A stretch of 64,000 bases of DNA from an uncultured Oscillospiraceae bacterium (GTDB lineage: Bacteria; Bacillota; Clostridia; Oscillospirales; Acutalibacteraceae), in NCBI GenBank assembly GCA_949289045.1, contig CASEMN010000003.1:119682-183681 (forward strand), given 5' to 3'. Below the pieces are notes generated by a model. That model saw only the letters and a list, made by a program, of their open reading frames with translations, was not told the DNA's origin and ran no database searches. How positions within the stretch are numbered: position 1 is the first letter of the stretch; the number at the start of each line of letters is the position of its first letter. Below, piece by piece: positions 7,356 to 15,637 of the stretch. A program made the translations under genes and the position numbers.

Positions 7356-8774
7356 TCAATCCCTCTGCTCAGTAGGCACATACTCCTTGTCACCTTTACA
7401 GGTTTCACAGGTTCTCTGTGCAATTGGAATATACTCTCCGGGCAGGCAGACGCTTTTATAAGCCGGTCTTATAATTCTCTTGCCGGAAGTAAGCTCTTCG
7501 AGCCTGTGAGCCGACCATCCCGCAACTCTTGCAACAGTAAACATAGGTGTAAACAGATCGTCGGGAATTCCAAGCATTTTATAGACAAGGCCGGAATACA
7601 AATCGACATTTGCACACATTTTCTTTTTTGTTCCCTTGATTTTTTCAAAAACCTCAGGAGTAAGTTTTTCAATTAAAGAAAGAGCGATAAATTCCTCCTC
7701 AAAGGGAGTGCCTACCGAAAACTTTCTTGCCCGCTCTCTGAGTATTTTAGCTCTCGGGTCAGATAAAGTATAAACCGCATGACCCATACCGTAAATAAGA
7801 CCTGATCCGTCGCCGGTTTCCTTACGGATTACCCTCTCTATGAAAGCCGCAATTTCATCTTCGTTTGTAAGATCCTTTATCTCATCCTTCATACAGGCTA
7901 CCATCTGGGCAACCTTTTTGTTGGCGCCGCCATGTTTTGGTCCTTTAAGGGAACCTATGCCAGCCGCTATTGCCGAATAGGTATCGGTTCCGCTGGAAGT
8001 AAGAACTCTCGTTGAAAAAGTGGAGTTATTTCCTCCTCCATGCTCCATATGGGCTATAAGGCAAGTATCGAGAAGCATTGCCTCTTCATGGGTAAATTTT
8101 CTGTCCGCTCTTAAAGAGTTAAGAATAAACTCAGCGGTAGAATGCTCTTTGTTTATGGGATGAAGATACATACTCTTATGAAGATAATGACGACGTTTAA
8201 CCTGATATGCATAAGTCATAATTGTAGGTATCTGAGCTATAAGCTGTATGCACTGGCGAAGAACGTTTTCTATGCTTGTATCGTCCGGATTTTCGTCGTA
8301 TGAATAAAGAGCCATAACGCTTCTTGCAAGTTTATTCATAATATCCGGTGACGGAGCTTTCATTATCATATCTTCGTTAAAGTCTTCCGGCAGCTCACGG
8401 CACTGGGCAAGAATTTCCCTAAACTTTTTAAGCTGCTCAAGAGTAGGCAGGCTTCCGAAAATAAGCAGCCATGCTGCCTCTTCGTAACCGAAGCGGTCCT
8501 CTTTAACGCAGTTTTCGATAATATCGTTTATATCTATTCCACGGTATACGAGACGGCCCTCTTTGGGTATTCTCTCGCCGTCGCTTATGTAATATCCCTC
8601 AACGCTGCATATCTTTGTAAGGCCGGCCATGACTCCTGTTCCGTCAGAATTTCTAAGTCCTCTTTTAACATGATAGCGGCTGAAATCTTCCGGATTTATA
8701 TGGTCATTTTTTCCGACCTGTTCGCATAAATTTTTTAGTGATTCATTGGATATTGGGGAAACATATAATCCCAT
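7356..8774 (-). CDS. gltA: Citrate synthase
   Basis: Condenses acetyl-CoA and oxaloacetate to citrate. The 472-residue protein shows the family motifs in order: LIAHMEHGGGNNSTFSTR, LKGPKHGGAN with the first catalytic His, GMGHAVYTLSDPR with the second, and ANVDLYSG with the catalytic Asp. It is about 40 residues longer than most bacterial enzymes; the extra length is at the N-terminus and in a Cys-containing tail (ETCKGDKEYVPTEQRD). No aconitase or isocitrate dehydrogenase gene is adjacent; in such anaerobes it may feed glutamate synthesis. Probably co-transcribed with the membrane protein downstream. Confidence 0.95.
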   Translation of the reverse strand: MGLYVSPISNESLKNLCEQVGKNDHINPEDFSRYHVKRGLRNSDGTGVMAGLTKICSVEGYYISDGERIPKEGRLVYRGIDINDIIENCVKEDRFGYEEAAWLLIFGSLPTLEQLKKFREILAQCRELPEDFNEDMIMKAPSPDIMNKLARSVMALYSYDENPDDTSIENVLRQCIQLIAQIPTIMTYAYQVKRRHYLHKSMYLHPINKEHSTAEFILNSLRADRKFTHEEAMLLDTCLIAHMEHGGGNNSTFSTRVLTSSGTDTYSAIAAGIGSLKGPKHGGANKKVAQMVACMKDEIKDLTNEDEIAAFIERVIRKETGDGSGLIYGMGHAVYTLSDPRAKILRERARKFSVGTPFEEEFIALSLIEKLTPEVFEKIKGTKKKMCANVDLYSGLVYKMLGIPDDLFTPMFTVARVAGWSAHRLEELTSGKRIIRPAYKSVCLPGEYIPIAQRTCETCKGDKEYVPTEQRD

Positions 8775-8841
8775 TGCGGCACTTCCTTAAAAATTGTTTA
8801 CCATTAATTTTACAACACTGCAAATACAAAGTCAAGAACAC

Positions 8842-8862
8842 CCATATATATTGTATATATGG
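8842..8862. promoter_or_regulatory. Perfect palindrome between citrate synthase and spoIID
   Basis: Nine-base arms CCATATATA / TATATATGG around TTG, exactly symmetric, midway between the divergent genes starting at 8774 and 8891. It has operator-like form; which regulator binds is unknown. Confidence 0.5.
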
Positions 8863-8890
8863 CATTACGAAAAAATAAAGGACTGATTTT

Positions 8891-9865
8891 ATGAAACGAA
8901 GCCTTCTACTCGCCCTTATATTGTTGTTTTTTATGGTCACTTTGCCCCTGTCGGTTTTCATTATACCTAACACGGACGATGATCTTTCGGCAACCGGAGA
9001 ATATTCCCATAACAGCTCTCAGATAAAGGTATTGCTGACAGAGGAAAATAAAACCGTCACTGTTTCAATGACAGAATATCTAATAGGTGCCCTCGCCAGC
9101 GAAATGACGCCGCTATATCACGCTGAAGCATTAAAAGCACAGGCCGCTGTCTGCCGAACATATGCTGAAAAAATGATTGAACAGCAAAAGAAAAATCCCT
9201 CCTCCGAACTTAAAGGAGCGGATATATCAGACGACAGCTCAAAGCATCAGGGATATATGACTGAGCAGGAGAGAAAAGAAAAATTCGGAGAACAGTTTGA
9301 AACCTATGAAGAAAAACTTTCCGACGCTGTAAAGGAAAGCGGTTCGTACATAATAACATATGACGGCGAACTTATAACAGCCGCATTTCACGCTATTTCC
9401 TCAGGTCAGACAGAGAGCAGCAAAAATTTATGGGGCAGCGAACTGCCATATTTGCAGCCAGTGCAAAGCGCCGGAGACAAGCTTTCACCGGACTATGCCA
9501 GCACAGTAACTTTAACCGACGCACAGTTTAAAGAAAAAGCGGCTGCTCTTAAAGGAGCTGCACTTTCCGATAATTCAGACGAATGGATTGGAAAAACCTC
9601 CGTTTCAGATTCGGGAACAGTGCTTTCAATAACCATTGGCGGAAAAGAGTTTACCGGACTCGAGGTAAGAGAAGCAATGGGACTGAGAAGCCCATGCTTT
9701 ACGGTGAAACACGAAGACGGAAGCTTCACTTTTTCGGTAACCGGTTACGGCCACGGAGCGGGAATGAGTCAGTATGGTGCAGATTATATGGCAAGGCAAG
9801 GCTCATCATGGCAGGAAATTATAAAACATTATTTTACCGGAGTAGAAATAGAAAAGGCAGAATGA
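8891..9865 (+). CDS. spoIID: SpoIID-type lytic transglycosylase
   Basis: SpoIID trims septal peptidoglycan during engulfment of the forespore. The 324-residue protein has one N-terminal hydrophobic segment (4-25) and the SpoIID/LytB domain: probable catalytic Glu71 in GALASEMTPLYHAEALKAQA, and the C-terminal YGHGAGMSQYGAD motif with conserved His and Gln. Length and single anchor match SpoIID rather than the larger LytB proteins. It stands alone; spoIIIA or murAA are not nearby. Terminator at 9896-9940. Confidence 0.85.
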   Translation: MKRSLLLALILLFFMVTLPLSVFIIPNTDDDLSATGEYSHNSSQIKVLLTEENKTVTVSMTEYLIGALASEMTPLYHAEALKAQAAVCRTYAEKMIEQQKKNPSSELKGADISDDSSKHQGYMTEQERKEKFGEQFETYEEKLSDAVKESGSYIITYDGELITAAFHAISSGQTESSKNLWGSELPYLQPVQSAGDKLSPDYASTVTLTDAQFKEKAAALKGAALSDNSDEWIGKTSVSDSGTVLSITIGGKEFTGLEVREAMGLRSPCFTVKHEDGSFTFSVTGYGHGAGMSQYGADYMARQGSSWQEIIKHYFTGVEIEKAE

Positions 9866-9895
9866 TATCTTCTTTGATTAATTTAATCTTCTTAA

Positions 9896-9940
9896 CCTCT
9901 CATGCGGTGCGAAATACAGGCGCTGCATAAGAGGCTTTTT
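9896..9940 (+). terminator. Terminator after spoIID
   Basis: Long stem with G-U pairs (about 9896-9910 with 9920-9934) followed by CTTTTT, 31 bases past the stop codon. Confidence 0.7.
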
Positions 9941-10059
9941 AATTTGAGAAGTATATTTCAAAATCTACTTAAAATTTTAAAATTGGAAAAATACAGAAGT
10001 AATAATATAAAATATGAATAAATTTTGAATAACAACAGCACAAAATGACTTTAAAACCC

Positions 10060-10088
10060 TTGACCAAAACATATTGACATAGTAAACT
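10060..10088 (+). promoter_or_regulatory. Sigma-A-like promoter of the SGNH-SLH gene
   Basis: TTGACC (10060-10065), 17 bases, TAAACT (10083-10088), 34 bases upstream of the start codon. A second TTGACA at 10075-10080 overlaps the spacer. Confidence 0.55.
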
Positions 10089-10122
10089 ATTAATAAAATA
10101 AATATTTGGGGGTTATAAGAGT

Positions 10123-11607
10123 ATGAACAAAATTGCAAAAAAAATTATATCAATTGTACTTGTACTCGCTATGCTCGCCGGCATAAGCGTTTGCTTTGCA
10201 AACGCAGAAACTGACAAGACGTACCGTAATTACGATAAACTTGTTCTTCTCGGCGACAGCGTAGCGGCAGGTTACGACGAAAAAGAATGGGTCAACACCG
10301 AATTTGTAAGAGTGGACCATTCGTATTCAGCTATTGTTGCGGACACACTCGGCGCTGAGCTTGTTCCGTTAGCCTGTCAGGGCTTCAGAACAATTGAAAT
10401 GCGCTATATGTTTGAGGATGATTTTGTCCCAGATGAATATCTTTTTCATGATACATATGACGTAGCGGCCACAGAAGCATTAAAACCGGAATTCCGCAGA
10501 CAGGTTGCTGATGCCGATCTTATTACATTGGGACTCGGCGGAAACGACGTAGGAACATATCTGTCCTGGGTTGTAATTGACGCCATGGCGGAAGACGGCG
10601 CACTGGCTCCATTTATTGAGGCTGCCCGTAAAATGCTTGAGGAATTAGGCTTCGAGGATAACGGATTAAAATCACTTATTGACCTTGCTGATACAATGGA
10701 TGCTCTTCCTGCACTTTTAAAGGCTCTTCCTGAGGCTATTTCCTTTGGCATAAGCAATTATCTTAAAAACTGGAATATCGTAATTGAGGACATTTATGAC
10801 TTAAATCCCGACGTTACCCTCGTTGTATGCGGACTTTTCGACACAGGCTATGCAAACGAAGAGGACTTTAACGACAATAGCACCCAGGCTATTATAAGCC
10901 ACCAGGTTGCTCAGACCATTGTTGACGCAATCAATGCACCAATGAAACTCAATGCAGACAAATACGGCTATATCTATGTTGAGATGACCAAAATCATCTG
11001 CTACGGCTCACATCCGACTCACGAAGGCTACAGACGTATGGCTGAGCTTATTCTTGAAGCTCTTCCGGAAGCTGAGTTCCCTTATGATGATGTTTTCGCA
11101 AATGACTGGTACTATAATGCCGTTAAGTTCGTAACAGACGAAGGAATTATGGATGGGGTTACCGAAAACACCTTTGCACCTGACCGCACCACAACCCGTG
11201 CACAGTTTATTGACGCTCTCTATAAAATGGCAGGTTCACCTGACGTAAGCGGTCTTAAAGAACCGTTTTTTGATATTAACAGTGACTTCTGGGCTTACGA
11301 TGCAGTTGTATGGGCATATAACAACGGTATCATAAAGGGACTTTTCAGCCTCTTCTTTATGCCCGACTGTGCAATTTCACGAGCACATCTTGTAACAATG
11401 CTTTACCGCTTTGCAGGCTCTCCTACGGTTTCGGGCAATCTTAATTTTTACGATAGGCTCCTCATTCCCTCATATGCCAAAAATGCGGTAATATGGGCAG
11501 TATCAAACGGAATTGTTGAAGGCTACTCTAACGGTATGTTCCGTCCTCTTAAAAACATCACAAGAGCGGAAACAGCCCAGATCATCGCCAATTACTGCGC
11601 CGGTTAA
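10123..11607 (+). CDS. Secreted SGNH/GDSL hydrolase with three SLH repeats
   Basis: A surface esterase/lipase-like enzyme anchored by S-layer homology repeats. Residues 1-28 are a signal peptide (cleavage after FANA). The SGNH domain (about 37-315) has Ser46 in LLGDSVAAG, the GGN block at Gly139-Asn141 (LGGNDVG), and His300 in SHPTHEGY; the usual Asp three residues before that His is His297 here. Three SLH repeats follow: about 321-370, 375-430 and 436-494, each with the Ala-Val-x-(F/W)-Ala..Gly-(I/V) pattern and a TRA/SRA/TRAE motif. Substrate unknown: polysaccharide acetyl esters are one possibility. Own promoter and terminator. Confidence 0.88.
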   Translation: MNKIAKKIISIVLVLAMLAGISVCFANAETDKTYRNYDKLVLLGDSVAAGYDEKEWVNTEFVRVDHSYSAIVADTLGAELVPLACQGFRTIEMRYMFEDDFVPDEYLFHDTYDVAATEALKPEFRRQVADADLITLGLGGNDVGTYLSWVVIDAMAEDGALAPFIEAARKMLEELGFEDNGLKSLIDLADTMDALPALLKALPEAISFGISNYLKNWNIVIEDIYDLNPDVTLVVCGLFDTGYANEEDFNDNSTQAIISHQVAQTIVDAINAPMKLNADKYGYIYVEMTKIICYGSHPTHEGYRRMAELILEALPEAEFPYDDVFANDWYYNAVKFVTDEGIMDGVTENTFAPDRTTTRAQFIDALYKMAGSPDVSGLKEPFFDINSDFWAYDAVVWAYNNGIIKGLFSLFFMPDCAISRAHLVTMLYRFAGSPTVSGNLNFYDRLLIPSYAKNAVIWAVSNGIVEGYSNGMFRPLKNITRAETAQIIANYCAG

Positions 11608-11632
11608 TCATCTGCAAAATTTATAAAACAGC

Positions 11633-11665
11633 AGCTCCCCTGATGCATAAGTCATCAGGGGAGCT
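11633..11665. terminator. Bidirectional terminator between SGNH-SLH gene and tetR
   Basis: Perfect 13-base stem (11633-11645 with 11653-11665), 7-base loop and TTTAAT on the plus side; lies between convergent genes. Confidence 0.85.
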
Positions 11666-11691
11666 TTAATATTCTTACTCTATTGCTCTTT

Positions 11692-12285
11692 TCAGCGGCT
11701 CAAATATGGATTTTTTTCCATTATTTTTTTATATCGCTCTTTGCTTTGACGCATTTGACGGTCAAAGGTACTCTTGCTTCCCGTAACCACATAGAGAAAC
11801 ACATAGGCGTACATATCTTCAGCAAGGGCTTCCGCTTCACAGGCTGTTTTTTCATCGGGAAAATGTTTTTCAATACCTTCTTTTACCTTAAGAAAAATAC
11901 CTGCAAGCCGTTCACGATAACTGTCGTCAAGTTCATTTGAGTCAGCAATAAGATTACTCAAAAGACGGATATAAGTTTTCTCTTCCTCTACAACATCAAT
12001 TGCGTCATCAATAAAGCCTTCAAGGCCTTCCCTTTCCACAACCATCCGCCAACGCTCAAAAACGGAATTTTCAAGATAGGAAAGCAGATAATCTACAACA
12101 GCTTCAAGGAGTTCCTTTTTCCCGGCATAGTAATAATATATCCCGCTCGCTACAAGCCCTGCACGTTTTGCTATCATCTGCATAGTTGACGCACGATATC
12201 CGTTTTCCGAAAACACCTTAACTGCCGCTTTAAGTATCAGAGCCGTTGTTTCATCACTTTTTTGAAAATCACTTTTTCTATCCAT
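11692..12285 (-). CDS. TetR-family regulator of the ABC importer operon
   Basis: A 197-residue TetR regulator: N-terminal HTH (about 14-60, with MQMIAKRAGLVASGIYYYY) and an all-helical ligand domain with no family I recognise. The ATG at 12285 has AAGGAGAGAG upstream. It lies 10 bases downstream of the ABC ATPase gene in the same direction and is the last gene of that operon, so it probably controls or senses the transported compound; no operator for it was identified. Confidence 0.82.
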   Translation of the reverse strand: MDRKSDFQKSDETTALILKAAVKVFSENGYRASTMQMIAKRAGLVASGIYYYYAGKKELLEAVVDYLLSYLENSVFERWRMVVEREGLEGFIDDAIDVVEEEKTYIRLLSNLIADSNELDDSYRERLAGIFLKVKEGIEKHFPDEKTACEAEALAEDMYAYVFLYVVTGSKSTFDRQMRQSKERYKKIMEKNPYLSR

Positions 12286-12295
12286 ACTCTCTCCT

Positions 12296-12979
12296 TTAAA
12301 CTGTCCCTCTCCTGAATATTTCTGATATTCTCTCGCTGTATTCGACTATATCTTCCTTAGTTCTGTTTTTTGGCGGTACATCAAAATCAATCTCTCCTGT
12401 TATCTCCAGAGGGATACCCTTAAAGAAAATCACTTTATCCGCCATTTTTGCCGCTTCCTCGGGAAGATGTGTTATTAGTATTGTAAGCCCTTTGTCAAAC
12501 ACTTCGCTTATTCTCTTTACGGACTTTTCCGCAAGCTCTCCGTCAAGGCCTTTAAAGGGTTCGTCAAGAATACATACATCTCCGCCGTATGCAGTAGCCC
12601 TCGCAAGAGCTGCACGGCGTTTCATACCTCCGCTGAGTTCTCTCGGATATCTTTTGGCAATATCTTCAGCATCGTAATATTTAAGCTCCGCAAAAGCATC
12701 CTTCCTTCCGGCGGCCAGATTTATATTATCACGACAGTTAAGCCAGGGAAGCAGCCTATCCTCCTGAAATACAACAGATATTTTTTTCTTCTCGGTTCCG
12801 ATAATCACTCCGCTATCAGGTTCAATAATCCCTCCAAAAATAGAAGCAAGGGTTGTTTTGCCGCAGCCGGATTTTCCGAAAAAGCATACAGTCCCCTTTT
12901 CAGGCAGCGAAAGAAAAAAATCTTTAATAACTTCTTTTTCGCCGTATGACTTGCTTATGTTTTTAAGCTCTATTGTCAA
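12296..12979 (-). CDS. ABC transporter ATPase (SsuB/TauB type)
   Basis: ATP-hydrolysing subunit of an importer. Walker A GKSGCGKTT (about 35-43), Q-loop VVFQEDRLLPWL, signature LSGGMKRR, Walker B VCILDEP and H-loop ITHLPEE are all present, so it should be active. The Q-loop and length (227 aa) fit the nitrate/taurine/sulfonate (TauB/SsuB) group. The start is TTG at 12979 with GGAGG 8 bases upstream, overlapping the permease stop by 4 bases. Third of four genes: binding protein, permease, ATPase, TetR. Confidence 0.9.
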   Translation of the reverse strand: MTIELKNISKSYGEKEVIKDFFLSLPEKGTVCFFGKSGCGKTTLASIFGGIIEPDSGVIIGTEKKKISVVFQEDRLLPWLNCRDNINLAAGRKDAFAELKYYDAEDIAKRYPRELSGGMKRRAALARATAYGGDVCILDEPFKGLDGELAEKSVKRISEVFDKGLTILITHLPEEAAKMADKVIFFKGIPLEITGEIDFDVPPKNRTKEDIVEYSERISEIFRRGTV

Positions 12980-13773
12980 TTTTCTTTCCTCCGTATACTA
13001 TAACGTCCGCTTATACGCCTGAGAAGATATTTAAGAAGCTTTTCGAGAGCGACGCTTATAATTATCACTGCAAGAGTCCATGCAAACAAATCCAAAGTTT
13101 CAATATAGATCTTAGAACGGTAAAGCTCAAGGCCTATGGAATTTTTAGGAACACTGAGAACCTCCGCTGCAATTCCCGCTTTCCAGGCAAGGCCAAGGGC
13201 GGAAACAGCTCCCGAAGCGAGGTACGGATACACCGACGGGAAATAAATCTTTGTAAAGGTCTTAGCCTTTCCAATCTTATAAACCTTTGCCATTTGGAGG
13301 TATTTCTTATCTGTTCTGCTTATTCCCTCGCTTATATTTTCCCACACAATGGGCACAGCTACAAGGGAGGCTATAAAGGCCGGGACCTTTCCGGCGCTGA
13401 GCCAAACTAAGGCAAGGATTATAAAGGAAGCAACGGGAGTTGCCCTTGCCGCAATTATAACAGGATGAAAAAGCGCCCGCAGAATCGGCACAAAGCTTGT
13501 AAGAAAAGCAAGGAAAAATCCGATTATAACAGCAAGCACATATCCTCCCATAATTCTGACAAGGGAAGAAAAAGCGGTAACCCAAAACTGTCCATGAGAA
13601 GACAGTTCAAAGAGACGTTTTACAGTGGCAACCGGAGAAACAATAAGTATCTCCTGCCCTACCGCCAAATAAAAAATCTGCCAGAGCAGTACCCAGAAGA
13701 GTACCGCTCCGACTTTAATTATAATGTTTTTAAGTTTTTTCTTATTTTTTTCAGCATCCATAGTAGAAATCAT
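12976..13773 (-). CDS. ABC transporter permease (SsuC/TauC type)
   Basis: Inner-membrane subunit, about 265 residues with six predicted membrane segments and the cytoplasmic EAA loop seen in EGISRTDKKYLQMAKVYKIG, which docks on the ATPase. It belongs to the binding-protein-dependent BPD_transp_1 family near SsuC/TauC. Two ATGs are possible, at 13773 and 13761; both overlap the end of the binding-protein gene, and neither has a clean Shine-Dalgarno, pointing to translational coupling. Substrate cannot be read from the permease. Confidence 0.88.
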   Translation of the reverse strand: MISTMDAEKNKKKLKNIIIKVGAVLFWVLLWQIFYLAVGQEILIVSPVATVKRLFELSSHGQFWVTAFSSLVRIMGGYVLAVIIGFFLAFLTSFVPILRALFHPVIIAARATPVASFIILALVWLSAGKVPAFIASLVAVPIVWENISEGISRTDKKYLQMAKVYKIGKAKTFTKIYFPSVYPYLASGAVSALGLAWKAGIAAEVLSVPKNSIGLELYRSKIYIETLDLFAWTLAVIIISVALEKLLKYLLRRISGRYSIRRKEN

Positions 13774-14776
13774 CCGCCGGCATCGCTCCGCCTATTGAAG
13801 AGGGATTAGCATCGAAAAGTATCTGAAGGTTTGACTGTGCAAGTTCCTTCATTTCCGCACCCTTTACAAAAGTTATATTGCAGTTGGGTATAGCCATTTT
13901 TGCAACTGCAGCTTTAGGTATTATACCATAAGTTTCGCAAAGAGTGGAAGCCTCATCTACATTTGCGTTAACATAATCAACTGATGCCTTGTACTCTTCG
14001 AGGAAAGCCTCAAGAGCTTCAGGATTATTTTCTGCAAATTCCTTACGGACAATGATGCAGCCCTGAACCAGTTCGCTTTCGCCGTCACCATTAAGGGCAG
14101 TTGCTTTTCCCCACTCTTCAGTAACATCAAGAGCAATTCTCAAATCGGAATTCTGAACTCTTGCAGAAGTTACATTTGGTTCGGGAAGCATTGCAAGGTC
14201 AACTTTGCCCGTTGCTATCATTGTAGCAAGCTCTGCGTGCTCGGCGACATAATTTATTGTGACATCCTCACCGGGAGTAAGTCCATTAGCCTCTAAAATA
14301 TAGTTGAGGATATATTCGGGTGTGGAGCCCTGACCGGTAGCATAAAGTGTTTTTCCCTTAAGGTCGGAGATAGAGTTAATTGTATTGCCGTTTTCGAGAA
14401 TATAGAGAACGCCTAAAGTATTGATTGCGGCAATCTGTACAGCTCCGTTTGTCTTTTTATAAAGAGTAGAGGCAAGGTTTATGGGGCAGGCTGCAATATC
14501 AATGGGATCAGTTGCGTTAGAAATAGATGCTACTATCTGATCCGGTGAAGTTGCAACGGTGAAATTATAATCATTAGCGCTGCTTCCATTTTCGTCGTCA
14601 TCCATAAGCTTTGTCATGCCAATACCAGTGGGACCCATAAGAGTAGCTACATTTACGGTTGTTTTAGGTGCGTCACCGGTGGATGTTTGGTCATCGTCAT
14701 TTCCTGCGCAGGCAGCCAACGCAAAAATCATTGCCAAAGCCAAAATCAGCGCAGTTAATTTTTTTGCTGTTTTCAT
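13751..14776 (-). CDS. ABC transporter substrate-binding lipoprotein (NMT1/SsuA-like)
   Basis: Captures the substrate outside the membrane. Residues 1-22 form a lipoprotein signal with lipobox LAAC (Cys23), then an Asp/Thr-rich tether. The rest (341 aa in total) is a type-II periplasmic-binding fold of the NMT1/THI5/SsuA kind, with segments such as ISDLKGKTLYATGQGSTPEY and MIATGKVDLAMLPEPNV typical of that group. Family members carry sulfonates, nitrate, thiamine precursors and others, so the ligand is left open. First gene of the operon, 31 bases after a Crp/Fnr regulator gene. Confidence 0.88.
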   Translation of the reverse strand: MKTAKKLTALILALAMIFALAACAGNDDDQTSTGDAPKTTVNVATLMGPTGIGMTKLMDDDENGSSANDYNFTVATSPDQIVASISNATDPIDIAACPINLASTLYKKTNGAVQIAAINTLGVLYILENGNTINSISDLKGKTLYATGQGSTPEYILNYILEANGLTPGEDVTINYVAEHAELATMIATGKVDLAMLPEPNVTSARVQNSDLRIALDVTEEWGKATALNGDGESELVQGCIIVRKEFAENNPEALEAFLEEYKASVDYVNANVDEASTLCETYGIIPKAAVAKMAIPNCNITFVKGAEMKELAQSNLQILFDANPSSIGGAMPADDFYYGC

Positions 14777-14807
14777 TCTTTTATCTCTCCTTTTTCTTTG
14801 AAGCAGA

Positions 14808-15485
14808 TTACAAAGTGCCGTTTGAATACCTTTTAAGTTTTTCCCGGTCTGTAACCTTTATATTCTTACCGTTTCTTTCAACACATTCCCCATTCTCAAG
14901 CTCATCAAAAGCCCGATAAACGGAAGCTCGGCTTATATTCAGAAGTCCGCAGAGCTTTGTCATACTGAGAATAATTTCCTCATTCTGCTGTGTGTTCTTT
15001 AAAAGCCAGCAGGCAAGCTTTGCACTGGAGGAAGTGCCTGTGTAACTGTCAATCTTTCCGTTGAGAAAACCTATTCTGTCGGAAAGATATCCGATATAAC
15101 ACCGTGCAGTTTCGCCGTCCTCTGAAAGTATTCTTTCAATGCTTTCAGGAGAAAAAAATACGGCTTCGCATTTTTCGGCAGCGGTTATATCCGTAAGAAA
15201 TCCGGAATTATTACCGAAAAGAGTTATCGCTCCAAAAATGTCGCCTTTTGAAAGCACGCTCATTTTCACTCTTCCGGAATCCTTTGTGACCTCTGCCCTG
15301 CCTTTCAAAATAATACCGAGCTTACGGGAGTTCTCTCCCGAAGAAGCTATAATATCTCCTTTTGAAAAGCAAATCTTTTCTGCGTTCTGAGCTTCTCTTA
15401 AGAGAATGTCATCGTTGGTTTTCAGAAATAAAGGTGTCTGCTTCATAAGCCGGGCAATGGATAAAACTTCTTTTTCGGTTTTCAT
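14808..15485 (-). CDS. Crp/Fnr-family regulator
   Basis: A 225-residue regulator with an N-terminal cyclic-nucleotide-binding-like beta barrel (about 15-125, with GDIIASSGENSRKLGIILKGRA) and a C-terminal Crp-type winged helix (MTKLCGLLNISRASVYRAF at about 173-191). No N-terminal Cys cluster is seen, so it is not an oxygen-sensing FNR by iron-sulfur. It directly precedes the ABC importer operon in the same direction and may control it. A perfect 16-base palindrome lies in its own promoter region, suggesting autoregulation. Confidence 0.85.
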   Translation of the reverse strand: MKTEKEVLSIARLMKQTPLFLKTNDDILLREAQNAEKICFSKGDIIASSGENSRKLGIILKGRAEVTKDSGRVKMSVLSKGDIFGAITLFGNNSGFLTDITAAEKCEAVFFSPESIERILSEDGETARCYIGYLSDRIGFLNGKIDSYTGTSSSAKLACWLLKNTQQNEEIILSMTKLCGLLNISRASVYRAFDELENGECVERNGKNIKVTDREKLKRYSNGTL

Positions 15486-15508
15486 TTTTCCACTTCCTGT
15501 GCTTATTT

Positions 15509-15524
15509 TGTATCATTTGATACA
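15509..15524. promoter_or_regulatory. Crp/Fnr-type palindrome upstream of the regulator
   Basis: TGTATCATTTGATACA is a perfect 16-base palindrome, 24 bases upstream of the regulator start. Size and symmetry fit the binding sites of Crp/Fnr dimers; the binding itself is inferred. Confidence 0.6.
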
Positions 15525-15598
15525 CTTTTCTTTATTTTACTACTGACACTAACCTTAGTCAAGAGGATAAACAAATACTTTTAATATACAGTAAGATA

Positions 15599-15625
15599 CA
15601 AAAAGGCCACCTTTCGGCGGCCTTT
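15599..15625 (-). terminator. Terminator after the Zn/Cd ATPase gene
   Basis: On the minus strand: 10-base stem with one mismatch (15602-15611 with 15616-15625), GAAA tetraloop, then TTTTTG. Confidence 0.88.
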
Positions 15626-15637
15626 AATTTTCTATAT

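Noticed and set aside
10075..10110. Alternative promoter TTGACA for the SGNH-SLH gene
   Set aside because: The downstream -10 (AATAAA) is poorer than the one listed; kept only as a remark.
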